A stretch of DNA of 64,000 nucleotides from an uncultured Eubacteriales bacterium (GTDB taxonomy: Bacteria > Bacillota > Clostridia > Oscillospirales > Acutalibacteraceae): positions 1 through 64,000 of the forward strand of contig CAREUR010000002.1 of the NCBI GenBank assembly GCA_948968885.1. The letters are read 5' to 3'. Shown piece after piece: positions 26,193-37,116 of the stretch. A program made the position numbers and the translations under genes. The notes under the pieces were generated by a model, which ran no database searches, was not told the DNA's origin, and saw only the letters and a program-made list of their open reading frames with translations. Positions within the stretch are counted from its first letter, which is position 1; every line of letters starts with the position of its first letter.

Positions 26193-29100
26193 ATGAAATT
26201 TAATGTTTTTGAATCTATTAAGATCAGACTTGCGTCGCCCGATCAGATCCGGGAGTGGTCGCGCGGGGAAGTGAAGAAGCCGGAGACGATTAACTACAGG
26301 ACCTTGAAGCCGGAGCGCGACGGGCTTTTTTGCGAGCGGATTTTTGGTCCGCAAAAGGACTGGGAGTGCCATTGCGGCAAGTACAAGCGGATTCGCTACA
26401 AGGGCAAGGTTTGCGACCGTTGCGGCGTTGAGGTTACGCGGTCTAAGGTTCGGCGCGAGCGGATGGGGCACATTGAGCTTGCGGCGCCGGTTTCGCATAT
26501 TTGGTATTTTAAGGGAATTCCCTCTAGAATGGGACTCATTTTGGATATTTCTCCGCGGATGCTTGAAAAGGTGCTATATTTCGCGCTTTATATTGTTACC
26601 GATCCTGGAAAGGCGCGTGAATTGGTTAAGTATCAGTTCCTCACAGAGCGTGAGTACCGCGATTTGAAGGAAAAGTACGAGGACGATTTTGAGGCTTTGA
26701 TGGGGGCGGAGGCCGTCAAAAAGCTTTTGGCCGAAATTGACTTGGAGGCACTTTCTAAGGAGCTCAAGGACGAATTGGAGTCTGCTGTGGGGCAAAAGAG
26801 AGTCCGGATTTTGAAGCGGCTCGAGGTGGTGGAGTCTTTCCGGCTATCGGGGAATCGCCCGGAATGGATGATTTTGGACGTGATTCCTGTTATTCCGCCA
26901 GATTTGCGGCCTATGGTTCAGCTGGATGGCGGCAGATTCGCGACTTCGGATTTGAATGATCTTTATCGACGCGTTATTAATAGGAATAATCGGTTGAAGC
27001 GCTTGCTGGAGCTGGGCGCGCCGGATATAATTATTCGCAACGAGAAGCGCATGCTGCAGGAGGCCGTTGATGCGCTTATTGACAATGGTCGCCGCGGTCG
27101 GCCTGTTACTGGTGCGAATAATCGGCCGCTTAAGTCGCTTTCGGATATGCTGAAGGGCAAACAGGGGCGGTTTAGGCAGAACCTTTTGGGCAAACGCGTG
27201 GATTATTCGGGCCGGTCGGTTATCGTTGTCGGACCAGAGCTGAAGATGTATCAGTGCGGGCTGCCCAAGGAGATGGCTTTGGAGCTGTTTAAGCCGTTTG
27301 TTATGAAGCGGTTGGTGGAGACTGGGGCTTCGAACAACATTAAGTCGGCGAGAAAGGCTGTGGATCGAGCTAAGCCGGAGGTTTGGGATGCTTTGGAGAT
27401 AGTCATAAAGGGGCATCCGGTGCTTTTGAACCGAGCTCCGACGCTACACAGGCTAGGAATACAGGCATTTGAGCCGGTTTTGGTTGAAGGAAGGGCTTTA
27501 AAGCTGCATCCTTTGGTTTGTACTGCTTATAATGCCGACTTTGACGGGGATCAGATGGCGGTTCACGTGCCGCTTTCGGCAGAGGCTCAGGCTGAGGCTA
27601 GGTTCTTGATGCTGGCGGCTGGCAATTTGCTTAAACCTTCGGATGGGCGGCCGGTGACGGTGCCTACGCAGGACATGGTTTTGGGATCTTACTACTTGAC
27701 GCTGGACAAAGAGGGCGAAAAGGGCGAGGGCAAGGTGTTTAGGAACTTTGAGGAAGCCTTGATGGCCTATGACGCGAAGGATATTGGCCTGCATGCGAAG
27801 ATTAAGGTTAGGCGGACTGTGGTTGTGCAGGGCGAGAAAGTTACCGGCATGATCGAGACGACGGTTGGTAAGATTATTTTTAACCAGCCTATACCGCAGG
27901 ATTTGGGCTTTGTTGAGCGGGAGAACTTCGATGATTACTTGAAGCTTGAGATTGACTTTTTGGTCGGTAAGAAGCAGATTCAAAAAATTATTGATCGTTG
28001 CATTAAAGTTCACGGGACGCAAGTAACGGCGCGAGTTTTGGACTCCATTAAGGACCAAGGTTTCAAGTATTCTACCAGGGGTGCCATTACCGTTGCCGTT
28101 TGCGACGCGGTGGTGCCACCGGCGAAGAAGAAGATTATTGCTGACGCTGAGGCCCAGATTGAGAAGGTTTCTCAGCAGTTCAAACGCGGCCTCATTTCGG
28201 ACGAGGAGCGAGAGGGGCATGTGCTTAAAATTTGGGATAAGGCTACGAATGGCGTTACAGCGGCCTTGCAGGAGAATTTGGACAGATATAACCCGATTTA
28301 TATGATGGCGGACTCTGGCGCGCGTGGTTCGATGAGTCAGATTCGGCAGCTTGCCGGGATGCGCGGGCTTATTGCCAACACTTCGGGTAAGACTATTGAG
28401 GTACCGATTCGCGCGAATTACCGCGAGGGGCTTAATGTTTTGGAGTACTTTATATCTTCGCGCGGGGCACGAAAAGGTTTGGCTGACACGGCGCTTCGTA
28501 CCGCGGATTCTGGTTATCTTACTCGCCGGCTTGTTGATGTTTCGCAGGAAGTTATTATTCGTGAGGACGACTGCGGCACTACCGAGGGGCTGACGGTTTT
28601 TGAGATCAAGGACGGCAAGGAGTCTATTGAGAGCCTGCATGAGCGCTTGATTGGTCGTTATTTGTGCGAGGATTTTGTGGACGCTGTGACTGGCGAGGTG
28701 CTGGTTTCTAAAGATAAGCTGATGGATGACCACGATGCGGACGTCATTATTGGCGCGGGAGTCGAGAAGATTAATATTCGGTCGATTCTTGGTTGCAGGG
28801 CGCGGCACGGAATTTGCAAGAAGTGTTATGGTTCGAACCTTGCGAACGGTATGCCTGTTGCTGTGGGCGAAGCTGTGGGAATCATTGCGGCGCAGTCTAT
28901 TGGTGAGCCGGGCACGCAGCTGACTATGAGAACCTTCCATACTGGCGGTGTTGCTAGTGCTGAAGATATTACTCAGGGTTTGCCGCGCGTTGAGGAGCTG
29001 TTTGAGAGCCGTAAGCCTAAGCATCTTGCGATTATAAGTGAGATTTCGGGAGAGGTTAGCTTTGAAGAAGTTAAGAATAACCGCCATATCGTGGTTTATA

Positions 29101-29783
29101 ATAGCGAGAGCGGCGAGAAGGTTTCTTATTTGATCCCGTTTGGGTCTATTGTGAGGGTTCAGGAGGGCCAGCAGATAGAGGCTGGTGAGCGTTTGACTGA
29201 GGGCTCGGTTAACCCGCACGACGTTCTGGCGATAAGTGGGACGGACGCTGTGCAGAATTACCTGATACAGGAGGTGCAGCGCGTCTACCGTATGCAGGGC
29301 GTTGACATTAACGACAAACACATCGAGGTCATTGTGCGGCAGATGATGCGCAAGGTGCAGGTGAAGGACCCCGGCGATACCGACTTGATTGCGGGTTCTA
29401 TGGTGGATAAGTCCGATTTTATTGCGGCAAATGACGAGATTCGGCGGCGGGCTGCTGATGGTGAAGAGGGACTTTTGGAGGCTAGTTGTATTCCGACTTT
29501 ATTGGGAATTACTAAGGCTTCGCTCGCTACAGAATCGTTCTTGGCGGCGGCTTCTTTTCAGGAGACTACTCGAGTGCTGACGGATGCGGCCATAAAGGCT
29601 AAGGTTGACCCACTGGTGGGGCTGAAGGAAAATGTTATCATTGGAAAGCTGGTTCCTGCTGGCACGGGGATGCATCGGTACAGCGACGTTGTTGTTAATC
29701 GGCTTCCGGACGCGGATGACTTGGCTGAGGGTGCTTTGGATGACGCAGGTACTGTGAATTTATCTGGGCAGATTGGCGGCTGA
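26193..29783 (+). CDS. rpoC: DNA-directed RNA polymerase subunit beta prime
   Basis: 1196 residues from ATG 26193. The N-terminal zinc finger has C-x-C (ECHCGKYK) and CDRCG. The Mg2+-chelating active-site loop [14 protein letters not shown] and the trigger-loop region ([10 protein letters not shown]) are present. The second zinc site shows [13 protein letters not shown]. The start follows AGGGGG; the frame is open upstream inside the end of rpoB but that part is not conserved. Its codon use strongly favours T-ending codons, like the rest of this block. Confidence 0.98.
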   Translation: MKFNVFESIKIRLASPDQIREWSRGEVKKPETINYRTLKPERDGLFCERIFGPQKDWECHCGKYKRIRYKGKVCDRCGVEVTRSKVRRERMGHIELAAPVSHIWYFKGIPSRMGLILDISPRMLEKVLYFALYIVTDPGKARELVKYQFLTEREYRDLKEKYEDDFEALMGAEAVKKLLAEIDLEALSKELKDELESAVGQKRVRILKRLEVVESFRLSGNRPEWMILDVIPVIPPDLRPMVQLDGGRFATSDLNDLYRRVINRNNRLKRLLELGAPDIIIRNEKRMLQEAVDALIDNGRRGRPVTGANNRPLKSLSDMLKGKQGRFRQNLLGKRVDYSGRSVIVVGPELKMYQCGLPKEMALELFKPFVMKRLVETGASNNIKSARKAVDRAKPEVWDALEIVIKGHPVLLNRAPTLHRLGIQAFEPVLVEGRALKLHPLVCTAYNADFDGDQMAVHVPLSAEAQAEARFLMLAAGNLLKPSDGRPVTVPTQDMVLGSYYLTLDKEGEKGEGKVFRNFEEALMAYDAKDIGLHAKIKVRRTVVVQGEKVTGMIETTVGKIIFNQPIPQDLGFVERENFDDYLKLEIDFLVGKKQIQKIIDRCIKVHGTQVTARVLDSIKDQGFKYSTRGAITVAVCDAVVPPAKKKIIADAEAQIEKVSQQFKRGLISDEEREGHVLKIWDKATNGVTAALQENLDRYNPIYMMADSGARGSMSQIRQLAGMRGLIANTSGKTIEVPIRANYREGLNVLEYFISSRGARKGLADTALRTADSGYLTRRLVDVSQEVIIREDDCGTTEGLTVFEIKDGKESIESLHERLIGRYLCEDFVDAVTGEVLVSKDKLMDDHDADVIIGAGVEKINIRSILGCRARHGICKKCYGSNLANGMPVAVGEAVGIIAAQSIGEPGTQLTMRTFHTGGVASAEDITQGLPRVEELFESRKPKHLAIISEISGEVSFEEVKNNRHIVVYNSESGEKVSYLIPFGSIVRVQEGQQIEAGERLTEGSVNPHDVLAISGTDAVQNYLIQEVQRVYRMQGVDINDKHIEVIVRQMMRKVQVKDPGDTDLIAGSMVDKSDFIAANDEIRRRAADGEEGLLEASCIPTLLGITKASLATESFLAAASFQETTRVLTDAAIKAKVDPLVGLKENVIIGKLVPAGTGMHRYSDVVVNRLPDADDLAEGALDDAGTVNLSGQIGG

Positions 29784-29855
29784 GTGCTTGACTGGCAGGG
29801 CTTTGGGACCTGATCTTGCTTGCGGTATTTCTTGTGATTTTTTGAAAGAAAACCG

Positions 29856-29885
29856 TTGACAGTCGTTGTGAAAGTATGGTACAAT
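29856..29885 (+). promoter_or_regulatory. SigA-type promoter of the str operon (rpsL-rpsG-fusA)
   Basis: Consensus TTGACA (29856-29861) and TACAAT (29880-29885), spacer 18, starting about 75 bases after rpoC. The leader of roughly 205 bases to rpsL shows no recognised RNA motif or gene. Confidence 0.8.
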
Positions 29886-30095
29886 ACTGTATTGTGGAAG
29901 ATTATATACGCAAATCATCCATGTGGTGGTTTGCTTTTGTTTTCAAGTTTTGCTGCTGCGCCTATTTTTGCGGTGGCAAGAGGTTTTTGCTGATTATTAT
30001 GTTTATTTTTGGTTATAAAGCTCAGACTATTACTGTTGTTGCGGTGCTTTTGTTGTGAGCTTTTAACATATATCTTGATTTTGAGGAGGTGTAAT

Positions 30096-30524
30096 ATGCC
30101 AACCTTTAACCAGTTAGTTAGAAAGGGCAGAAAGGTTTCTGAGAAAAAGTACAAGGCGCCGGCTCTTTTGAGGGGATGGAATGCTAAAAAACGGCTTCCT
30201 ATTGAACAGACTTCTCCGCAAAAACGTGGCGTTTGTACTGCTGTTAAGACTGCTACGCCTAAAAAACCTAACTCGGCACTTAGAAAGATCGCTAGGGTGC
30301 GTCTTTCAAACGGAATCGAGGTGAGCTCGTATATTCCGGGCGAGGGTCATAACTTGCAAGAACACAGCGTTGTGCTTATTCGTGGCGGGCGTGTTAAGGA
30401 TTTACCTGGTGTTCGGTATCACATTGTTCGCGGAACTTTGGATGCGCAGGGCGTTGCTAAACGTATGCAGGCTCGGTCTAAGTACGGAGCTAAGCGGCCT
30501 AAGGCAGGCGGAGCTAAGAAATAA
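30096..30524 (+). CDS. rpsL: 30S ribosomal protein S12
   Basis: Decoding-site protein of the small subunit, 142 residues, beginning [13 protein letters not shown]. The conserved loop [13 protein letters not shown] keeps the lysine whose change gives streptomycin resistance, so a sensitive allele is expected. The second loop [16 protein letters not shown] is intact. ATG 30096 follows TGAGGAGGTG. First gene of the str operon. Confidence 0.98.
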   Translation: MPTFNQLVRKGRKVSEKKYKAPALLRGWNAKKRLPIEQTSPQKRGVCTAVKTATPKKPNSALRKIARVRLSNGIEVSSYIPGEGHNLQEHSVVLIRGGRVKDLPGVRYHIVRGTLDAQGVAKRMQARSKYGAKRPKAGGAKK

Positions 30525-30685
30525 TCTGTTTTTTGAAATTGACAAATACCTTTACGGATGCAGATTGCACCTTGCAATGCAGATGTGTTTATTATAGATT
30601 TTATTTGGCACCTCTGTATTGGCAAACGGGAGTTTTGTCGCTTTCGAGTACCTAGGATATCATTTTTGTGAAGGAGGGAAGAGAA

Positions 30686-31156
30686 GTGCCAAGAAGAGGT
30701 TCTATTACTAGGCGCGACGTTTTGGCGGATCCGGTTTATAATTCTAAGCTGGTGACTCGTCTTATCAACAACGTTATGTATGACGGAAAACGAGGCGTGG
30801 CGCAGAAAATCGTTTATGGCGCGTTCGATATTATTAGAGAGAAGGTTGGACGCGAACCGCTCGAGGTTTTTGAACAGGCTATGGAGAACATTATGCCAGT
30901 TTTGGAGGTTAAGGCTCGGCGGGTTGGCGGTGCTACTTATCAGGTGCCTATGGAGGTTCGGCCGGAACGCAGGCAGACTTTAGGACTGCGCTGGTTGACG
31001 AATTATTCTCGGGCTCGTGCCGAACGGACTATGAGAGAACGGCTTGCGAACGAGATTATGGACGCTGTTAATGAGACTGGCGGAGCTGTTAAAAAGCGCG
31101 AGGATACTCATAAAATGGCGGAGGCTAACAAGGCTTTTGCGCATTACAGATGGTAA
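30686..31156 (+). CDS. rpsG: 30S ribosomal protein S7
   Basis: Primary 16S rRNA binder of the 30S head, 156 residues, the standard length. It begins [20 protein letters not shown] and ends [12 protein letters not shown] 30686 is preceded by AAGGAGGG; a GTG at 30668 lies before that site and is excluded. The 160 bases after rpsL contain no gene. Known in other bacteria as the translational repressor of the str operon. Confidence 0.98.
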   Translation: MPRRGSITRRDVLADPVYNSKLVTRLINNVMYDGKRGVAQKIVYGAFDIIREKVGREPLEVFEQAMENIMPVLEVKARRVGGATYQVPMEVRPERRQTLGLRWLTNYSRARAERTMRERLANEIMDAVNETGGAVKKREDTHKMAEANKAFAHYRW

Positions 31157-31218
31157 ATTGTTTTGGGAAGATTTTTGAGGATTTTACTATATTTTGAGAG
31201 AAAGGAGAGAGTTTTTTT

Positions 31219-33297
31219 ATGGCAAGACAAGTTTCACTTGATTTTACGCGAAATATTGGGATAATGGCGCATATTGACGCGGGTAAGACTACTACTACTG
31301 AGCGGATTTTGTTTTATACTGGGGTTAATCATAAAATCGGCGAGACGCACGATGGCGCGGCGACTATGGACTGGATGGCTCAAGAGCAAGAACGCGGAAT
31401 TACTATTACTTCTGCTGCTACTACTTGTTTTTGGAAGGATCATCGAATTAACATTATTGATACGCCGGGGCACGTTGACTTTACTGTTGAAGTTGAGCGG
31501 TCTTTGCGGGTTTTGGATGGCTCGGTTACTGTTTTATGCGCTAAGGGAGGCGTTGAGCCGCAGTCGGAGACGGTGTGGCGTCAGGCGGACAAGTACGGAG
31601 TGCCGCGGATGGTGTATGTTAACAAGATGGACATCATGGGGGCGGACTTTTACAACGTTGTGACTATGATGAAGGAACGTCTTAAGTGCAATGCTGTGCC
31701 TATACAGCTACCGATTGGCGCGGAGGATACTTTTAAAGGGCTTATTGACTTGGTTGAGATGAAGGCTTATGTTTACTATGACGATCTTGGTAAGGACATC
31801 CGCGTGGAGGAGATTCCGGAGGACATGAAGGAGCTTGCTGAGAAGTATCATACTGAGCTTTTGGAACACGTTGCGGAGCAGGATGAGGCGCTTTTTGAGA
31901 AGTATTTGGAGGGCGAGCAGCTTAGCGAACAGGAGATTAAGGATTGTATTCGGAAGGCGACGCTTGCTAATGCTATGGTTCCGGTTGTTTGCGGATCTTC
32001 TTATCGGAACAAGGGCGTGCAGAAGCTGCTCGACGCCATTGTTGAGTACATGCCCGCGCCTACCGACGTGCCGGCTATTAAGGGTGTTAATCCTGAGACT
32101 GGCGATGAGGAAGAGCGGCATTCTTCGGACGATGAGCCATTTGCTGCTTTGGCATTTAAGATTGCTACGGACCCATTTGTTGGTAAGTTGTGCTTCTTTA
32201 GGGTGTATTCTGGTACTATTAGCGCGGGATCTACGGTTTATAATTCTACTAAGGACGACAACGAGCGGTTAGGCCGGATTTTGCAGATGCACGCAAATCA
32301 CCGTCAGGACATTGAGACGGTTTATGCGGGCGATATTGCTGCGGCTGTTGGACTTAAAAATACCACTACGGGCGACACTTTGTGCACCGAGAAGGCTCCG
32401 GTTATTTTGGAGTCTATGGAGTTTCCGGATCCGGTTATTCGGGTTGCTATTGAGCCTAAGACTAAGGCGGGGCAAGAGAAAATGGGCATTGCTTTGGCTA
32501 AGCTTGCTGAGGAGGATCCGACTTTTAAGGCTTATACTGACGAGGAGACCGGCCAGACTATTATTGCGGGTATGGGCGAGCTGCATCTTGAGATTATCGT
32601 TGACCGGCTTTTGAGGGAGTTTAAGGTTGAGGCAAATGTTGGTAAGCCGCAGGTTGCTTATAAGGAGACTATTCGCCGGAATGCTGATGTTGATCAGAAA
32701 TATGCTCGGCAATCTGGTGGCCGCGGTCAATATGGTCATGTTAAGATTAAGATTGAGCCCAATCCTACTAAGGGTTACGAGTTTGTGAACTCGATTGTTG
32801 GCGGCGCCATCCCTAAGGAGTACATTCCTGCGGTTGACCAAGGTATTAAGGGCGCCATGCTTTCGGGCGTTTTGGCTGGCTACAATGTTGTGGACGTTAA
32901 GGTTACGCTTTATGACGGTTCTTATCACGAGGTTGACTCTTCGGAGATGGCGTTTAAGATTGCTGGATCTATGGCTTTTAAAGACGCTATGCGGAAGGCT
33001 GACCCGGTTTTGCTGGAGCCTATTATGAAGGTTTGCGTTACTGTTCCGGAGGAATACATGGGCGACGTTATTGGAGACATCAACTCGCGGCGCGGTATGA
33101 TTCAGGGAATGGAGGCTATTTCTGGCGCGCAACGGGTTAATGCTTTGGTGCCGCTTTCGGAGATGTTTGGCTACGCTACGGATATGCGCTCTAAGACGCA
33201 GGGCAGAGGTCAATATACCATGGAACCTAGTCATTACGCTGAAGTGCCGAAGTCGGTTTCGGAGAAAATTATTGCCGACAGAACTAAATCTAATTAG
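31219..33297 (+). CDS. fusA: Elongation factor G
   Basis: GTPase that drives ribosomal translocation. 692 residues with the G1 motif [15 protein letters not shown], a G2/switch I with [11 protein letters not shown]3 [10 protein letters not shown]4 NKMD, and domains II-V ending in a normal C-terminus. ATG 31219 follows AGAAAGGAGAG. Part of the rpsL-rpsG-fusA-tuf order. Codon bias is extreme, with GTT, GCT and GGT preferred. Confidence 0.98.
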   Translation: MARQVSLDFTRNIGIMAHIDAGKTTTTERILFYTGVNHKIGETHDGAATMDWMAQEQERGITITSAATTCFWKDHRINIIDTPGHVDFTVEVERSLRVLDGSVTVLCAKGGVEPQSETVWRQADKYGVPRMVYVNKMDIMGADFYNVVTMMKERLKCNAVPIQLPIGAEDTFKGLIDLVEMKAYVYYDDLGKDIRVEEIPEDMKELAEKYHTELLEHVAEQDEALFEKYLEGEQLSEQEIKDCIRKATLANAMVPVVCGSSYRNKGVQKLLDAIVEYMPAPTDVPAIKGVNPETGDEEERHSSDDEPFAALAFKIATDPFVGKLCFFRVYSGTISAGSTVYNSTKDDNERLGRILQMHANHRQDIETVYAGDIAAAVGLKNTTTGDTLCTEKAPVILESMEFPDPVIRVAIEPKTKAGQEKMGIALAKLAEEDPTFKAYTDEETGQTIIAGMGELHLEIIVDRLLREFKVEANVGKPQVAYKETIRRNADVDQKYARQSGGRGQYGHVKIKIEPNPTKGYEFVNSIVGGAIPKEYIPAVDQGIKGAMLSGVLAGYNVVDVKVTLYDGSYHEVDSSEMAFKIAGSMAFKDAMRKADPVLLEPIMKVCVTVPEEYMGDVIGDINSRRGMIQGMEAISGAQRVNALVPLSEMFGYATDMRSKTQGRGQYTMEPSHYAEVPKSVSEKIIADRTKSN

Positions 33298-33313
33298 TTT
33301 TGTTAAGTTTCTA

Positions 33314-33342
33314 TTGATTTTTATTATCGAATTTGCTACAAT
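33314..33342 (+). promoter_or_regulatory. SigA-type promoter of tuf
   Basis: TTGATT (33314-33319) and TACAAT (33337-33342), spacer 17, between fusA and tuf. It would give tuf its own transcript in addition to operon read-through. Confidence 0.7.
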
Positions 33343-33397
33343 GTAGGCAATAGCATTTTAATTATTAATTTTTATGCATCAAAAGGAGGAAAATCCA

Positions 33398-34600
33398 ATG
33401 GCAAAGGCTAAATTTGAAAGAAATAAACCTCATGTAAACATTGGTACTATTGGTCACGTTGACCACGGCAAAACTACTTTAACTGCGGCTATCACTAAGG
33501 TTTTGAACTTGGGCGGAGCGGCTGAATTTGTTGATTATGCTAATATCGACAAGGCCCCTGAAGAGAGAGAACGCGGCATTACTATTAATACTTCGCACGT
33601 TGAATACGAAACGGAAGCCCGCCACTATGCTCACGTTGACTGCCCTGGCCATGCTGACTATGTTAAAAACATGATTACTGGTGCTGCGCAGATGGATGGA
33701 GCTATTTTGGTAGTTTCTGCTGCGGATGGACCTATGCCTCAGACTAGAGAGCATATCTTGCTTGCTCGTCAGGTTGGCGTGCCTTGCATCGTTGTTTTCA
33801 TGAACAAGGTTGACCAGGTTGACGATGATGAGCTTCTTGACTTAGTTGAGATGGAGATTCGCGATTTATTGAACGAATACGAGTTTCCTGGCGACGATAC
33901 GCCGATTATTCGCGGTTCGGCTTTGGTTGCTCTTGAGTCTAGCTCGAAGGATCCTAATGCTGAGGAGTACAAGTGCATTCATGAGCTTATGGACGCGGTT
34001 GATAAGTTTATTCCGACTCCGGAACGTAAGGCCGATCAGCCTTTCTTGATGCCGGTTGAAGACGTGTTTACTATTACTGGCAGAGGAACTGTTGCTACTG
34101 GTAGAGTTGAGCGCGGTCAGCTGAAGAATGGCGAGGAAGTTGAGCTTGTTGGTTTGAGCGAAGAACGCACAAAGACTGTTGTTACGGGCATTGAGATGTT
34201 TAGGAAGATTTTGGATTATGCTGAAGCCGGCGACAATGTTGGTGTTCTTCTTCGCGGAATCCAGAGAGAAGACATTCAACGCGGTCAGGTTCTTGCTAAG
34301 CCGGGTACGATTAATCCTCATACCAAGTTTAGAGGCCAGGTTTATGTTCTGACTAAGGACGAGGGTGGCCGTCATACGCCGTTCTTTAATAATTATCGTC
34401 CGCAGTTTTACTTTAGAACTACCGACGTTACGGGAATCATCAAGTTGCCAGAGGGTACCGAGATGTGCATGCCGGGCGACAACGTTGTTATGGACGTTGA
34501 GCTTATTACGCCTATCGCTATTGAGGAAGGCTTGCGCTTTGCTATTCGCGAGGGCGGACGCACGGTTGGATCTGGCGTGGTTACTGCGATTAATTCGTAA
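33398..34600 (+). CDS. tuf: Elongation factor Tu
   Basis: Delivers aminoacyl-tRNA to the ribosome. 400 residues starting [20 protein letters not shown], with G1 [11 protein letters not shown]3 DCPGHADY and G4 NKVDQV, followed by beta-barrel domains II and III. ATG 33398 lies behind AAAGGAGG. Only one tuf is seen in this window. A strong terminator follows, closing the 12-kb transcription/translation block. Confidence 0.98.
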   Translation: MAKAKFERNKPHVNIGTIGHVDHGKTTLTAAITKVLNLGGAAEFVDYANIDKAPEERERGITINTSHVEYETEARHYAHVDCPGHADYVKNMITGAAQMDGAILVVSAADGPMPQTREHILLARQVGVPCIVVFMNKVDQVDDDELLDLVEMEIRDLLNEYEFPGDDTPIIRGSALVALESSSKDPNAEEYKCIHELMDAVDKFIPTPERKADQPFLMPVEDVFTITGRGTVATGRVERGQLKNGEEVELVGLSEERTKTVVTGIEMFRKILDYAEAGDNVGVLLRGIQREDIQRGQVLAKPGTINPHTKFRGQVYVLTKDEGGRHTPFFNNYRPQFYFRTTDVTGIIKLPEGTEMCMPGDNVVMDVELITPIAIEEGLRFAIREGGRTVGSGVVTAINS

Positions 34601-34631
34601 CGCACTTCGATTTTACAAATATATATTTTTG

Positions 34632-34670
34632 GCAAGTCCCGCTGATATGGGGCTTGCTTCTTTCTTTTTG
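34632..34670 (+). terminator. Terminator after tuf
   Basis: Arms GCAAGTCCC (34632-34640) and GGGGCTTGC (34649-34657), one wobble, then a T-rich tail. Confidence 0.85.
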
Positions 34671-34887
34671 CGCAAATTTTGAGAATTACTTTTAGCTGAA
34701 ATTATTACAAAAAGGTTACAAAGCGAATCCTAAAATTAACAGTAAAATGTATAAAAAATTCACACTAAAATAATATTTTTAAGCAAAAACATATAACTAA
34801 AATTTATGCAAGGTTTATACAAATAGTGAGGTCGGATGAGGTATTTTTATTGCTAAGATAGAAATTTAACTTTGTTGCGAAATTCCC

Positions 34888-34916
34888 TTGATATGTTTCG
34901 TTTTAGGTGATAAAAT
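34888..34916 (+). promoter_or_regulatory. SigA-type promoter of the M23 peptidase gene
   Basis: TTGATA (34888-34893) and TAAAAT (34911-34916), spacer 17. The rest of the 370-base gap after tuf (34671-34887) is AT-rich and I see nothing in it. Confidence 0.65.
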
Positions 34917-34972
34917 AATTACATATTTGTAACATGTGTTTCTAAATTGAAACAAAACGGAGGGAACAAAAT

Positions 34973-36130
34973 TTGAGAAAATGCAAAAAAATTCTGTCCG
35001 GATTGTTGGCGATTGGCCTTTTAGGAAGCCCTTTGAATGTTCCTGTAGAGAAAGTAGGGTCCGCGCAGGTTATGGACCCTTATACAGAGAGCGAGCTGGA
35101 GCGCTTGGAGAAACGTCAGCGCCAGTTGGCTGCGAAGTCTGATAAATTGAGGGAAAGCATCAGCAGCAAGAAAGCCTACAGAGCTAACATTTTGGAACAG
35201 ATGAACCTTTTGCAGGGTCAAATGAACATATTGGCTGAGAAAATGAACTTGCTCAACCGAGAGATTGCGTCAAAGCAAGATAAAATGGACGAAGTTCAGC
35301 AGAAGTTGGATGAAAACATGGCTACCTTGGGCGAGAGATTGAAGGCTATATATAAGGCCGGCGATGTTCCGGAGCTCGCGATCTTTTTGAATGTTCGGGA
35401 TTTTGAGGATCTTATGGACAAGGCGGACATGGTCCAAAAATTGAGCAAGTACGATGCGGAATTAATCGACGATCTGAATGAGAACAGAGCCCAAATCGAG
35501 CAGGAGAAAGCTGGTTTGGAGGATCGCAAGAAAGAGGTTGAGGCTTCTAAATCTGCTTTGGACGCGAAGTCTGAAGAGCTGAACAAAATAAAACGCAATA
35601 ACGAGCAGATTGCAAAGGAACTTTCGCGCCGGGAGGCTAGATTGTGCAAGAGGATAAGTGCGAATGAAGCGAGAAAAAGAAACTTACAAAATGATATTTT
35701 TAGAGGCAAGGCTAACGGTCGGCCGCAGATTACTGGGGGGAATGGTGGATTTGCTTGGCCGGTGCCGGGGCAGTGGATGATTTCTTCTGGTTGGGGCGGC
35801 AAGCGGTGTCATAATGGTATAGATATTGCTGCGCCGACTGGATCCAGCGTTATTGCGGCGGCGGATGGCGTTGTGGTTGAGGCTAATAGCTCTAACCGCT
35901 GGGGCCATGGTTGGGGCTATTATGTGCTTATTCTTCACCCTGACGGAAGCAGGACGATGTATGCGCATTTGAGCAGGGTTTCTGTTCAGGTTGGGCAGCA
36001 CGTTCAAGCCGGAGAAGTGATTGGAGCAGTAGGAAGTACAGGGCATTCTACAGGGCCTCACCTGCATTTTGGAGTTATGGTAAACGGCAGATGGGTAAAT
36101 CCTATGCAGTATTTGCGAAGGTTTGGTTAG
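34973..36130 (+). CDS. Secreted M23 peptidoglycan endopeptidase with N-terminal coiled coil (EnvC/CwlO-like)
   Basis: 385 residues. A signal peptide (MRKCKKILSGLLAIGLLGS, residues 1 to about 28) precedes a long Glu/Lys/Gln-rich coiled coil (about 35-245) and a LytM domain. Zinc ligands appear as HNGIDIA and HLHFG, with a further His in MYAHLS, so the peptidase should be active. The architecture matches regulators and executors of septal or lateral wall hydrolysis, in which the coiled coil may dock to FtsEX or similar; no ftsEX is adjacent. The start is TTG 34973, eight bases after GGAGGG. Confidence 0.92.
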   Translation: MRKCKKILSGLLAIGLLGSPLNVPVEKVGSAQVMDPYTESELERLEKRQRQLAAKSDKLRESISSKKAYRANILEQMNLLQGQMNILAEKMNLLNREIASKQDKMDEVQQKLDENMATLGERLKAIYKAGDVPELAIFLNVRDFEDLMDKADMVQKLSKYDAELIDDLNENRAQIEQEKAGLEDRKKEVEASKSALDAKSEELNKIKRNNEQIAKELSRREARLCKRISANEARKRNLQNDIFRGKANGRPQITGGNGGFAWPVPGQWMISSGWGGKRCHNGIDIAAPTGSSVIAAADGVVVEANSSNRWGHGWGYYVLILHPDGSRTMYAHLSRVSVQVGQHVQAGEVIGAVGSTGHSTGPHLHFGVMVNGRWVNPMQYLRRFG

Positions 36131-36174
36131 AATTTTTCAGGTAGAATCGGGCATAATTAATATAGGTTGCCTTA

Positions 36175-36212
36175 AAACCCGGGCTGCGATGGCGGCTTCG
36201 GGTTTGTTTTTT
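36175..36212 (+). terminator. Terminator of the M23 peptidase gene
   Basis: AAACCCG/CGGGTTT outer arms (36175-36181, 36199-36205) with an inner GCTGC/GCGGC helix and a T tail. It ends just before the ribosome site of the next gene. Confidence 0.8.
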
Positions 36213-36224
36213 GAAAGGATTATT

Positions 36225-37028
36225 ATGCCAAAAAAGAAAAATTATTTGAGGTATTATAAGAGGACTTACTTGAAGGGTCAGAGCGCGCGGTTGAGGCGGA
36301 GAATCTTTGGGTTTGCCGGGCTGATGCTGTTTGCGAGTGCCGTTGTTGTGGCGTGCGTTTTTGTGAAGATTGAAAGCGAAAACGAAGAGTCGCAGAATGA
36401 AGCGTCGTTGGCGATGAATCGGGCGGTGAGCGTTAAGAAAAAAAGGCTGAGGACGGACTTTAGCGCGTGGAACAGGTCTTGCGATTGGCCGCTGATTGTG
36501 GTTAACGACATCAACGAGATGCCGGCGTATTACAGGCCGCGGCTTAAGCAGATTGGCGATGTAGAGGTGGATGAGCGGATCATGCCTGCGCTTAGCGAGA
36601 TGCTGCGGGAGGCAAGCAAAAGTGGCGTGAAGCTGTGGATTTCTTTGGGCTATAGGAGCAAGGAGCGGCAGGAGCGCTTATTTAACGCGGAGGTTGAAAA
36701 ATTTTTGCAGTCTGGGATGGCGAAGGATCAAGCGAGGGAGCTAGCTTTGAAAAATGTCTCCGCGCCGGGGCACAATGAGCATAACACTGGGTTGGCAGTG
36801 GACTTTAACGCCGCTGGAGAAGAATTTTTTACGACGCCAGAATACCAGTGGCTGCGCGATAATTGCGAGAAGTTCGGGTTTATTGCAAGATACGAAAAGG
36901 AAAAGGAGGCGGTGACCGGCAGAGCGGCCGAGCCTACGCACTTTAGATACGTTGGCGAAGAGCACGCTGTGGCCATGAAGGCAAAGAATTTGTGTCTGGA
37001 GGAGTACGTTTCGGGCTTGATACGATGA
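36225..37028 (+). CDS. Membrane-anchored D-alanyl-D-alanine carboxypeptidase (VanY/DacB type, M15B)
   Basis: 267 residues. A basic N-terminus and a single membrane helix (about 27-48) anchor an extracellular M15B domain. Motifs are LGYRSKERQ, the zinc site GHNEHNTGLAVDF, and EPTHFRYVG in place of the usual EPWHFRYVG. It should trim the terminal D-Ala from peptidoglycan stem peptides. No vanA-type resistance genes are nearby, so the role is housekeeping wall metabolism alongside the M23 enzyme. ATG 36225 follows GAAAGGA; the upstream in-frame extension overlaps a terminator and is excluded. Confidence 0.88.
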   Translation: MPKKKNYLRYYKRTYLKGQSARLRRRIFGFAGLMLFASAVVVACVFVKIESENEESQNEASLAMNRAVSVKKKRLRTDFSAWNRSCDWPLIVVNDINEMPAYYRPRLKQIGDVEVDERIMPALSEMLREASKSGVKLWISLGYRSKERQERLFNAEVEKFLQSGMAKDQARELALKNVSAPGHNEHNTGLAVDFNAAGEEFFTTPEYQWLRDNCEKFGFIARYEKEKEAVTGRAAEPTHFRYVGEEHAVAMKAKNLCLEEYVSGLIR

Positions 37029-37116
37029 GCTTTTGCGGTGGGGTTGGATAAAATCGCAAATTCTGCTATAATTGTTTTGGAGGCCGCGAGTTTGTTAGTT
37101 TGAAGGGATGAAAAAA

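Noticed and set aside
27498..29321. Open frame of about 600 codons on the strand opposite rpoC
   Set aside because: It mirrors the codon bias of rpoC, has no ribosome site and a composition (Arg/Asn/Leu/His-rich) typical of antisense shadows. The same holds for long antisense frames over rpoB, fusA, terL, gltX, glnS and the GGGtGRT gene.
29876..30058. Short frame between rpoC and rpsL that could be a leader peptide
   Set aside because: It begins at the -10 box itself, has no Shine-Dalgarno site and a Cys/Phe-rich composition. I treat the region as an untranslated leader.
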